The notes beneath the pieces are model-generated. The model was not told the origin of the DNA, made no database searches, and saw nothing but the letters and a program-made list of their open reading frames with translations. A stretch of DNA of 64,000 nt from an uncultured Methylococcaceae bacterium (GTDB lineage Bacteria; Pseudomonadota; Gammaproteobacteria; Methylococcales; Methylomonadaceae): the NCBI GenBank assembly GCA_903938485.1, contig CAJADF010000108.1, positions 62,001 to 126,000 of the forward strand, written 5' to 3'. The translations under genes and the position numbers were made by a program. Positions 53,909 to 61,853 of this stretch are shown here, piece after piece; within the stretch, counting starts at the first letter, position 1; every line of letters begins with the position of its first letter.

Positions 53909-55273
53909 TTACAATTCATCCAGTAAGCGTTGATAAATGCCTCCAAAACTACCATTACTCATTAAAACAAAATGACCACCAGCACAGGCCTCTACTTTTA
54001 ACTTTGCAATAATGGCATCAATCGAATGATAAATTTCAATATTATCCGCATATTGAGTCAGCTTGCTTAAATCCCAATCGAGATTTTGCGGCTGATACAT
54101 AATCGCTAAATCAGCTTGTGCTAATGATTTTGCTAAGGTTTCTGTATGAATGCCTAAACGCATCGTGTTTGATCTAGGCTCTACAATAGCAAGAATACGC
54201 GACTCACCCACTTGCTTACGTAACCCATCTAAAGTAGTAGCAATTGCCGTAGGGTGATGTGCAAAATCGTCATATATAGTCACACCATTAATAGTCGCCA
54301 ATACCTCCATACGACGTTTTACATTAACAAACTGACCCAACGCCGCAATGGCATCTTTAGGCAATATACCGATATGATTTGCTGCAGTTATGGCTGATAA
54401 GGCGTTATAAACATTATGCGCACCCGTTAATGTCCAATCTACAATGCCTTGTTCGTTACCTTCAAATAGCACTGCAAATTGACTTCCATCCGGCTTTAAT
54501 AAATTTGCATTCCAAGTTGCAGCGCCATCAATGGATGTATTTTCTACTGGTGTCCAGCACCCCATGGCCAATACATCATTAATATTGTCGTCCGATTCTG
54601 GACTAATAATTAACCCTTCACCAGGAATGGTTCTAACCAAATGGTGAAATTGGCGTTTAATCGCGTCAAGATCTGGAAATATATCTGCGTGATCAAACTC
54701 CAAATTATTAAGAATGGCAGTTCGCGGTCGATAGTGTACAAACTTTGAGCGTTTATCAAAAAAAGCAGAATCATATTCATCCGCTTCTATAACAAAAAAA
54801 CCTGATTTATTTTCTGCGCCGCCATCTAAACGGGCAGAAATACCAAAATTTAAGGGAATTCCGCCAATTAAAAAACCTGGATTAAAGCCTTGATGCTCCA
54901 ATATCCAACTTAACATACTAGATGTTGTCGTTTTACCATGAGTACCCGCCACACCTAAAACCCATTTGTCGTGAAGAACATGTTCAGCTAGCCATTGTGG
55001 GCCAGACACATAATTTAGCCCCCTATTTAAAACTTCTTCAACTTCTGGATTTCCTCGAGATAAAGCATTACCAATAATCACCAAATCTGGATTACTATCT
55101 AAATTCTCAATTCGATAGCCGTTCATCAACTCAATACCTTGCTCCTCTAATTGGGTGCTCATAGGTGGATAAACATTTTGATCCGAACCACTCACTTCAT
55201 AACCCATTTGTCTAGCGATAACAGCCAGACCCCCCATAAAAGTTCCGCAAATACCTAAAATGTGAATACGCAA
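53909..55273 (-). CDS. mpl: UDP-N-acetylmuramate:L-alanyl-gamma-D-glutamyl-meso-diaminopimelate ligase
   Basis: 454 residues of the Mur ligase family. N-terminal ILGICGTFMGGLAVIARQMG (Rossmann), ATP site GVAGTHGKTTTSSML (about 109-123), then EADEYDSAFFDKRSKF and a C-terminal ligase domain with YDDFAHHPTAIATTL. The AEADEYD/HYRPRTAILNNLEFDHADIF arrangement is typical of Mpl. It recycles murein tripeptide. Confidence 0.95.
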   Translation of the reverse strand: MRIHILGICGTFMGGLAVIARQMGYEVSGSDQNVYPPMSTQLEEQGIELMNGYRIENLDSNPDLVIIGNALSRGNPEVEEVLNRGLNYVSGPQWLAEHVLHDKWVLGVAGTHGKTTTSSMLSWILEHQGFNPGFLIGGIPLNFGISARLDGGAENKSGFFVIEADEYDSAFFDKRSKFVHYRPRTAILNNLEFDHADIFPDLDAIKRQFHHLVRTIPGEGLIISPESDDNINDVLAMGCWTPVENTSIDGAATWNANLLKPDGSQFAVLFEGNEQGIVDWTLTGAHNVYNALSAITAANHIGILPKDAIAALGQFVNVKRRMEVLATINGVTIYDDFAHHPTAIATTLDGLRKQVGESRILAIVEPRSNTMRLGIHTETLAKSLAQADLAIMYQPQNLDWDLSKLTQYADNIEIYHSIDAIIAKLKVEACAGGHFVLMSNGSFGGIYQRLLDEL

Positions 55274-55411
55274 TGTCTTGTCCTAATAAATGTAAATTGT
55301 AATAGTTTTTATACGCTTAATGGCTGCATCAAAATACATGCTTGCGTTTACCATTAAGTTACGATGAAATAATCATGAAAAAAATCTATATTATTTATAT
55401 ATCATCCGATA

Positions 55412-55789
55412 ATGACTGAGAAAAACAAAATTATAGTTGAAGCAACGCCCTATTTTATTGCTGAACAATCAGCACCCGAAGAAGATAAATATGTTTTTGC
55501 CTATACCATTTCCATCACGAACCACGGCTCTGTTGCTGCAAAATTGCTAAACCGTTATTGGTTAATAACAGATTCTAATGGCAAGTTGCAAGAAGTTAGA
55601 GGCGACGGAGTTATAGGCGAACAGCCCTATCTTAAACCGGGCGATACCTTCCGTTATACTAGTGGAGCAATTATAGAAACCGCCGTTGGCACCATGCAAG
55701 GACTCTATACCATGCAACCAGATGAAGGCGAAAACTTTAACGCTACTATACCAAAATTTACTTTGTCTATTCCTAGGACGTTACACTAA
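55412..55789 (+). CDS. apaG: ApaG protein
   Basis: 125 residues, usual length. Immunoglobulin-like fold with YVFAYTISITNHGSVAAKLL, NRYWLITDSNGKLQEVRGDG and GVIGEQPYLKPGDTFRYTSG, the ApaG signature. Its function is not settled (linked to cobalt/magnesium tolerance). It precedes apaH by 4 nt, the conserved pair. Confidence 0.95.
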   Translation: MTEKNKIIVEATPYFIAEQSAPEEDKYVFAYTISITNHGSVAAKLLNRYWLITDSNGKLQEVRGDGVIGEQPYLKPGDTFRYTSGAIIETAVGTMQGLYTMQPDEGENFNATIPKFTLSIPRTLH

Positions 55790-55793
55790 TTAA

Positions 55794-56645
55794 ATGTCTA
55801 TCTACGCAATTGGCGATATTCAAGGCTGTTATGATGATTTATTACGGCTCTTAGATACTATTTCATTTAATGAAAATTCTGATCAGCTTTGGTTTGCGGG
55901 AGACCTCGTTAATAGAGGTCCAAAATCACTGGAAACCTTACGATTTGTTAAATCACTTGGGAATGCTGCAGTCACCGTATTAGGTAATCACGACATGCAC
56001 TTACTAGCGGCCTCTTGCTTACCGAAAGTGGCCGATAAAAAAAGCACGCTATGTCCCGTTCTTGAAGCACCGGATAGAGATGAATTGATTAATTGGCTTA
56101 GACATCAAGTGTTATTTCATCATAACGAAGATTTCTGTTTGTTACATGCAGGTTTACCGCCGCAATGGGATTTTAAAACTACCAAAAAGATGGCAAACCT
56201 AGTAGAGAAAACACTTAGAAGTGATGATTACCCATTATTTCTTAAACAAATGTATGGAAATAAACCTTATATTTGGTCTAGCAATTTAAAAGGTTACGCC
56301 AAACTAAGGTTTATTATTAACTGCTTTACACGCATGAGATATTGCGATGTAAATGGTCGACTCGATTTTGCTAATAGCGGTCCACTAGGCTCCCAACCCA
56401 AAACTTTAGTACCTTGGTTTGAAGCACCAAAACGAAAAAATGCTGACATGCGAATCATCTTTGGACATTGGTCAACATTAGGTTATTACGAGGGTCCTAA
56501 CTGTTATGCCATTGATACCGGTTGTTTATGGGGAGGGCAATTAACCGCACTTAAATTAGATAATCCAATACAGCGCATCAGTATCGCCTGCCCTGGTGCA
56601 AAGAAACCCAATAAAAGTTATATTATATCTAACAGCAATGCATAA
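55794..56645 (+). CDS. apaH: Symmetrical bis(5'-nucleosyl)-tetraphosphatase
   Basis: 283 residues, calcineurin-like phosphoesterase. Metal-binding blocks GDIQGCYDDLLRLL, WFAGDLVNRGPKSLE, VLGNHDMHLLA and FGHWSTLGY are intact. It hydrolyses Ap4A to two ADP. Follows apaG with a 4-nt gap. Confidence 0.96.
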   Translation: MSIYAIGDIQGCYDDLLRLLDTISFNENSDQLWFAGDLVNRGPKSLETLRFVKSLGNAAVTVLGNHDMHLLAASCLPKVADKKSTLCPVLEAPDRDELINWLRHQVLFHHNEDFCLLHAGLPPQWDFKTTKKMANLVEKTLRSDDYPLFLKQMYGNKPYIWSSNLKGYAKLRFIINCFTRMRYCDVNGRLDFANSGPLGSQPKTLVPWFEAPKRKNADMRIIFGHWSTLGYYEGPNCYAIDTGCLWGGQLTALKLDNPIQRISIACPGAKKPNKSYIISNSNA

Positions 56646-56652
56646 TTAGCTT

Positions 56653-57957
56653 TCAATGGTTATGGATAAGCAACCTGGCAGCTGATTTGCCACGCGTTTC
56701 TTGCACTTGAGTTAAAGACAATAAACCCAAAATAAAAAACACTAAAGTGGACATTAGAGATAAACGATGATTACCATTGCTTAAATAGTTAATCAACCCA
56801 TAAGTCAATGGGCCGACAATCGCTGATAATCTATTAACCAAACCCCATAGGCCTAAAAACTCTCCCGCTCTATCATCTGGAGAAAACTTACTCACTAACG
56901 CTCGACCAATAGACTGACTTGCACCCATTGCCAAGCCAATTACGTTCCCAACTATCCACATATCCGAAGACTTAGTGGCATTAATCGTGATAATAATCGC
57001 AAGTATCCAAATAAGCAATGTAATTGCCAAAGTAGGTACTGAACCTATTTTATCTTGTAAATGTCCACAAATTAATGCGCCAATCGCCGCCGTCACATTA
57101 ACTACCATAATTAACATAATTAAAGATTGAGTATCAAAACCCATCACTTCCTGAGCATATATTGCAGCCAACACAATAACAGTACTCACACCCGATTGAT
57201 AAATTCCTAACGTGATTAAAAACCACAATAAATCTTTAAATCGAGCTGCGTCTTTAAAAGTCTGTCTTAAACGGCCTAAACTCACCTTAATACTTGATTG
57301 ATTTTTATCCCAAACAACGGGTAGAGCACGCTCTTTAAGCCAGATAAAGGTAGGTGTCGCTGTCAACGCAAAAATACTTGCGGTAATGAGTAATGAAACG
57401 GGTACAAAGTGTGTTGCTGTTAAGCCTTTCTGCTTAGCCCATGTAATGTAAGCTAAACAAATGCCTAAGGTTAATAAACCTCCAAAATAACCTAACCCCC
57501 AACCATAACCCGATAACTTGCCTCTATTTTCTTCTGATGTTAATTCCGGTAAAAAGGCGGCTATTAAGTTCTCACCTGTTGCAAACATAATCGCTGAAAC
57601 AATCACTAAAAAGATCCCTAAATTGATATCACCAGGCCCAACCAAAGCTAAGAGTGCCGTAGCCAAAATACAACCTATAGAGGAAATTAATAAAAATAAT
57701 TTCTTGCACGCATAATGATCAGCCAAAGCACCTAGTAATGGCCCACTCATCATCACTACAAAATTAGCCACTCCCATCGCTAATGACCATAACAACGTTG
57801 ATAACCCCGGCATTAATCCTTGATCTGTATCTGCAACCACACCAACAAAATAGGCACTAAATATAGTTGTTTGCACAACCGTCGTATAACCTGAGTTAGC
57901 AAAATCATAAAAAGCCCATGCCCATAATTCTTTAGGAGTTGCTTTTGTATCTATCAT
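56653..57957 (-). CDS. MFS transporter of the UMF1/Atg22-like family
   Basis: 434 residues, about 12 membrane helices. The N-terminal LWAWAFYDFANSGYTTVVQT motif is the hallmark of this family, and LLGALADHYACKKLF is the loop 2-3 MFS motif. The C-terminal IGRALVSKFSPDDRAGEFLG also fits. Substrate unknown; eukaryotic relatives export amino acids from vacuoles. It is convergent with apaH and only 57 nt from mtnC on the same strand. Confidence 0.85.
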   Translation of the reverse strand: MIDTKATPKELWAWAFYDFANSGYTTVVQTTIFSAYFVGVVADTDQGLMPGLSTLLWSLAMGVANFVVMMSGPLLGALADHYACKKLFLLISSIGCILATALLALVGPGDINLGIFLVIVSAIMFATGENLIAAFLPELTSEENRGKLSGYGWGLGYFGGLLTLGICLAYITWAKQKGLTATHFVPVSLLITASIFALTATPTFIWLKERALPVVWDKNQSSIKVSLGRLRQTFKDAARFKDLLWFLITLGIYQSGVSTVIVLAAIYAQEVMGFDTQSLIMLIMVVNVTAAIGALICGHLQDKIGSVPTLAITLLIWILAIIITINATKSSDMWIVGNVIGLAMGASQSIGRALVSKFSPDDRAGEFLGLWGLVNRLSAIVGPLTYGLINYLSNGNHRLSLMSTLVFFILGLLSLTQVQETRGKSAARLLIHNH

Positions 57958-58014
57958 ATTGTGTACCTTAAAAGCGTCTTAATCGTAAAGCTAATCAAAC
58001 TAACATCAATGAAT

Positions 58015-58689
58015 CTAAATTTTAACCTCATCGAAACTTAGCGCTTGTTGATGTTCAGTCTTTATATCCTTAACACCTTCTCTAGTTATCCAAAAAGTTT
58101 GCATTCCTATTGCTTTAGCTGCATCTAATTCTTCTTTAATATCAGATAAAAACAACAATTGCTCAGCGGGCAAACCAATTTGCTCAACTATTTTTGCATA
58201 AGATAGAGACTCTCTTTTTCCACCGATATGCGTATCAAAATAACCAGAAAATAATGGGGTTAAATCTCCATACTCTGTATAACCGAATAACAATTTCTGA
58301 GCATACACGGAGCCTGAAGAGTAAACGTATAAACCTTGACCTTCAGACTTCCATAAGCGTAAGTTATCTACCGCATCCTGATAAACATGGCCTTTAAAAT
58401 CACCTTGTTTATATCCTGATTCCCATATCAAACCTTGTAAAGACTTGAGAGGAGTCACTTTTTTATCTTCATCAATCCATTGAATAAGCTGAGTAATAGC
58501 TTGCTCAATATCTAACGATTTACTCACCTCTTTAGCAACATCTACAAGTATTTCATTTATTGCAACTGTCTGAGTTCGTGCTCTGACATAATCAGCTAAA
58601 TGAAGCCTAGCGTATGGAAATAAAACATCTTTAACGAATGACAGCGAAGAAGTTGTGCCTTCAATATCAGTAATAATAGCTTTTATCAT
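58015..58689 (-). CDS. mtnC: Acireductone synthase (enolase-phosphatase E1)
   Basis: 224 residues, HAD superfamily. Motif I is ITDIEGTTSSLSFVKDVLFP (Asp nucleophile, MtnC-specific GTT), with YVYSSGSVYAQKLLFGYTEY and LFLSDIKEELDAAKAIG downstream. It converts the methylthioribulose-derived diketone to the acireductone in methionine salvage. Its start overlaps the stop of mtnD by 4 nt. Confidence 0.95.
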   Translation of the reverse strand: MIKAIITDIEGTTSSLSFVKDVLFPYARLHLADYVRARTQTVAINEILVDVAKEVSKSLDIEQAITQLIQWIDEDKKVTPLKSLQGLIWESGYKQGDFKGHVYQDAVDNLRLWKSEGQGLYVYSSGSVYAQKLLFGYTEYGDLTPLFSGYFDTHIGGKRESLSYAKIVEQIGLPAEQLLFLSDIKEELDAAKAIGMQTFWITREGVKDIKTEHQQALSFDEVKI

Positions 58690-59243
58690 AGCGAAGCCAC
58701 ATAACTATCAAAATTTGGGAAGGTTTTAGCTAAATCACTGCCTGTAAATTTAGCCACCCAACCATCTGGCGTAGTAAATAATCTGATACAAGTAAACTTA
58801 GGATTTTCACCCATATCAAACCAATGGGGTGTGTTGGCCGGCACACTAATGAGATCGCCCTGTTCACAAAGCACCGCAAAGACTTTATTGTTTACATGCA
58901 AATAAAATAGGCCACGACCTTCCACAAAAAATCGTACTTCAAAGTCTTCGTGCTCATGCTCCGCTAAAAACTTTTGTCTGAATATTGCTCTATCAGGATG
59001 ATCAGGGGTTAAGTTCATCACATCAACCGATTGAAAGCCACAATCCACTTTTAACTTATTTATTGAAGTTTCATAAGCTGCTAAAACGGCAACCTGATCT
59101 GCATCACTTGCTAATTGCTGTTCGCTAGCCCATTGTTCAAACTGCACGCCAATCTGCTTTAGATGACCTTGAATAGCAGTAAAATCGGTAAAAAGCTCAC
59201 CCTGTTGAGGTTGATTATCTGGATAAATAGTCAGTGCAGTCAT
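58686..59243 (-). CDS. mtnD: Acireductone dioxygenase
   Basis: 185 residues, cupin fold. Metal ligands are in AEHEHEDFEVRFFVEGRG (H-x-H and Glu) and PANTPHWFDMG (His). It cleaves acireductone to the keto-acid precursor of methionine with Fe, or to CO and another product with Ni. Adjacent to mtnC and mtnB in a compact mtnBDC set; mtnA, mtnP/mtnN and mtnK are not in the window. Confidence 0.95.
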   Translation of the reverse strand: MTALTIYPDNQPQQGELFTDFTAIQGHLKQIGVQFEQWASEQQLASDADQVAVLAAYETSINKLKVDCGFQSVDVMNLTPDHPDRAIFRQKFLAEHEHEDFEVRFFVEGRGLFYLHVNNKVFAVLCEQGDLISVPANTPHWFDMGENPKFTCIRLFTTPDGWVAKFTGSDLAKTFPNFDSYVASL

Positions 59244-59860
59244 TAATTTTTAACTCCATGTAGGCGTAATTCACATTCAAATAAAAAGTCCAAGGCTTCT
59301 AGATAGCGTAAAGCCTCATCTGTTGATCGCCCCCAAGTATATAAGCCATGACCGGCGATGATATAAGCATAACAATTATTATTTTTTGCTAAATAATCCT
59401 CTACAACACTTGATAATCTGGAGATGTCTTGGTCATTAGCAAAGATTGGCACAATAATCTTCGTTTCATGGGTATTAATGCAATTAAAGGCTTTTAATAA
59501 TTCATAATCTTCTAAAATAATTTTTGTCTTAAATATTTTAGAAATTAACGTGGCATTCAATGAGTGGGGATGCAATATTGACTGAATGTCTGAATAATGC
59601 TTATATAGGGAAGTATGTAGCAACGTTTCAGCAGAAGGTTTTTTACCATCTAATGATTGGGCTGCCGCATCAATCAACATAATGTCGTCTATCTCTAATC
59701 GGCCTTTATGCTTGCCTGAAACGGTAATCGCAATAGTGCCGTTAGGTAGTCGGATAGAAAAATTGCCGCTGGTTGCTGGAACCCAAGCCTTACTATCAAT
59801 AAAGCGGCCGGCTGCAATCAGTTGTTGAGCAGCATTAAAAAATGCATCGTTATTATTCAT
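59243..59860 (-). CDS. mtnB: Methylthioribulose-1-phosphate dehydratase
   Basis: 205 residues, class II aldolase family. Zinc-binding residues in ILHPHSLNATLIS (H-x-H) and IAGHGLYTWG (His), and TSGNFSIRLPNG at the N-terminus, are present. It forms the 2,3-diketo-5-methylthiopentyl-1-phosphate intermediate. Its stop shares one base with the mtnD start. Confidence 0.95.
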   Translation of the reverse strand: MNNNDAFFNAAQQLIAAGRFIDSKAWVPATSGNFSIRLPNGTIAITVSGKHKGRLEIDDIMLIDAAAQSLDGKKPSAETLLHTSLYKHYSDIQSILHPHSLNATLISKIFKTKIILEDYELLKAFNCINTHETKIIVPIFANDQDISRLSSVVEDYLAKNNNCYAYIIAGHGLYTWGRSTDEALRYLEALDFLFECELRLHGVKN

Positions 59861-59925
59861 TTACTTTAATTTCACTTAAATAGTTTTACAGTGCACCACA
59901 AAATCACTCATTAATAAGGTACTTT

Positions 59926-60939
59926 ATGCAGCATTTTCGTCTTTCTTTTATCATTACGACCATTTCTTTAGCAATTGCCGTTTATTGGGGTGGCCCAATG
60001 GGCGCGTTCATCGCGCTTATTTTAGGTGTACTTGAAGTGAGTTTATCATTTGATAATGCGGTTGTGAACGCATCCATATTAAAACGCATGGATGAGCGTT
60101 GGCAACAGTACTTCTTAACTTGGGGTATTTTAATCGCTGTTTTTGGGATGCGCTTATTATTTCCAATTTTAATTGTTAACGTTGCCACCGGCATTGATTT
60201 TATTGGTGTTGCCAACATGGCTTTACATGACCCAACTACGTATGCCCACCACCTTGAAGAATCACATGTACAAATAGCTGCATTTGGTGGCATGTTCTTA
60301 TTAATGGTGTTTTTCTCTTTTATCTTTGATGAAGGTAAAGAATTACATTGGTTAGGTTACATAGAAAAAAAACTATCAGATTTTGGAAAATTAGAATCTA
60401 TTGAAATTATATTAGCCCTTGGTGTTTTATTATTTGGCCAAAGTTGGTTACCTGAAGAAGTCCGTTTCAAAGCTTTAGTTGCTGGAATTTCAGGGGTCAT
60501 ACTGTATGTTATTGTTGATAGCTTATCCGCTTTATTTGAAGATGAAGAAAAAGGAGAAGAAGTATCAGATGCAATTAAAAGAGGTAGCGTCATGAGCTTT
60601 TTGTATTTAGAGGTTTTAGATGCATCATTCTCATTTGATGGTGTAATTGGTGCATTCGCTATTACCCAAGATGTAATCATTATCATGCTAGGTTTAGCAA
60701 TTGGAGCTATGTTTGTAAGAAGCTTGACTGTCTATTTAGTACGTAAAGGTACTTTAGATGAATATGTTTTTTTAGAACACGGCGCTCATTACGCCATTGG
60801 ATCTCTAGCCACTATTATGTTGTTAAGCATGAAAATTGAGATTTCTGAAGTTATTACCGGACTCATCGGTGCGGTTATGATTGGTTTATCGGTTTTATCG
60901 TCAATATTTTATAAAAAGAAATTAGCTTTATTAGATTAA
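59926..60939 (+). CDS. DUF475 (TerC-like) integral membrane protein
   Basis: 337 residues, about nine membrane helices. Acidic membrane motifs LGVLEVSLSFDNAVVNASIL and YLEVLDASFSFDGVIGAFAI (each with Glu/Asp in a helix) are typical of DUF475 and related TerC proteins, which are linked to metal-ion handling or export. C-terminal EYVFLEHGAHYAIGSLA is also characteristic. Single gene between mtnB (divergent) and rpiA. Confidence 0.88.
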   Translation: MQHFRLSFIITTISLAIAVYWGGPMGAFIALILGVLEVSLSFDNAVVNASILKRMDERWQQYFLTWGILIAVFGMRLLFPILIVNVATGIDFIGVANMALHDPTTYAHHLEESHVQIAAFGGMFLLMVFFSFIFDEGKELHWLGYIEKKLSDFGKLESIEIILALGVLLFGQSWLPEEVRFKALVAGISGVILYVIVDSLSALFEDEEKGEEVSDAIKRGSVMSFLYLEVLDASFSFDGVIGAFAITQDVIIIMLGLAIGAMFVRSLTVYLVRKGTLDEYVFLEHGAHYAIGSLATIMLLSMKIEISEVITGLIGAVMIGLSVLSSIFYKKKLALLD

Positions 60940-61119
60940 ATGCTAGACATTAATAGAAAATAAAGATCTGTCCTTAAATTGAGAATATTGCTTTATGGCT
61001 TTGATACAAAGCAGTGTAATTAAATCTAGAATAGATTATAAAATTTAAATGCTAAATTATAAATCGGCTGTAAAATGCCAATTTGTAAATTATTATCTTT
61101 TATTCAACACGGAAACATC

Positions 61120-61773
61120 ATGACACAAGATGAATTAAAACAAAAAGTAGCCGAAGCTGCTTTACATTATGTTAAAGACGTCTCAATTGTAGGCGTTGGT
61201 ACTGGCTCTACAGTCAAACATTTTATTAATTACCTAGCTGATTTAAAAGGTCAGATTGAAGGCGCTGTATCAAGCTCTGAAACTACAACTGAGCATTTAA
61301 AGAAAGTTGGAATTCCAGTATTAGACTTAAACGCTGTTGGACCTTTAGATGTTTATGTTGATGGTGCTGATGAAGTTAGCCCTCACAATCATTTAATTAA
61401 AGGCGGCGGTGGCGCTTTAACTCGTGAGAAAATCATTGCAGCTGCAAGTAAACAATTTGTTTGTATCGTAGATGAAAGCAAAATTGTTGATACTTTGGGG
61501 GCTTTTGCTTTACCAGTAGAAATTATTCCAATGGCGAGAAGTTATGTTGCTAGAGAATTGGTAAAATTAGGCGGCCAACCCGTATGGCGTGAAGACTTTG
61601 TTACTGACAACCATAACATCATTTTGGATGTACATAATCTATCAATATTAGATCCAATTGAACTTGAAAAAATCATCAATAATATAACAGGTGTTGTTGC
61701 TAACGGCCTTTTTGCTATGCGCCCAGCTGACATCATATTAATTGGTGGTGGCGCTGAAGTTATCACTCGCTAA
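61120..61773 (+). CDS. rpiA: Ribose-5-phosphate isomerase A
   Basis: 217 residues from the ATG at 61120, which gives the family's normal start [18 protein letters not shown]; an earlier ATG at 61075 is unlikely. [55 protein letters not shown] and [14 protein letters not shown] are the catalytic and substrate-binding blocks. It interconverts ribose-5-P and ribulose-5-P; in a RuMP methanotroph it would also serve pentose regeneration. Confidence 0.96.
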   Translation: MTQDELKQKVAEAALHYVKDVSIVGVGTGSTVKHFINYLADLKGQIEGAVSSSETTTEHLKKVGIPVLDLNAVGPLDVYVDGADEVSPHNHLIKGGGGALTREKIIAAASKQFVCIVDESKIVDTLGAFALPVEIIPMARSYVARELVKLGGQPVWREDFVTDNHNIILDVHNLSILDPIELEKIINNITGVVANGLFAMRPADIILIGGGAEVITR

Positions 61774-61804
61774 TTTATAAGCTTAGCATCTAAGTTATGC
61801 AGTC

Positions 61805-61844
61805 AAAAAAAGGGGGAGTATTTATATACGCCCCCCTTTTTTTT
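61805..61844. terminator. Bidirectional terminator between rpiA and gspD
   Basis: AAAAAAAGGGGG and CCCCCCTTTTTTTT flank a short AT-rich loop, with T tracts on both strands. It lies between the two convergent stops. Confidence 0.9.
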
Positions 61845-61853
61845 AATTTACTC

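Noticed and set aside
61075..61119. Upstream start for rpiA
   Set aside because: It adds 15 residues that are not part of the family; the ATG at 61120 gives the normal N-terminus.
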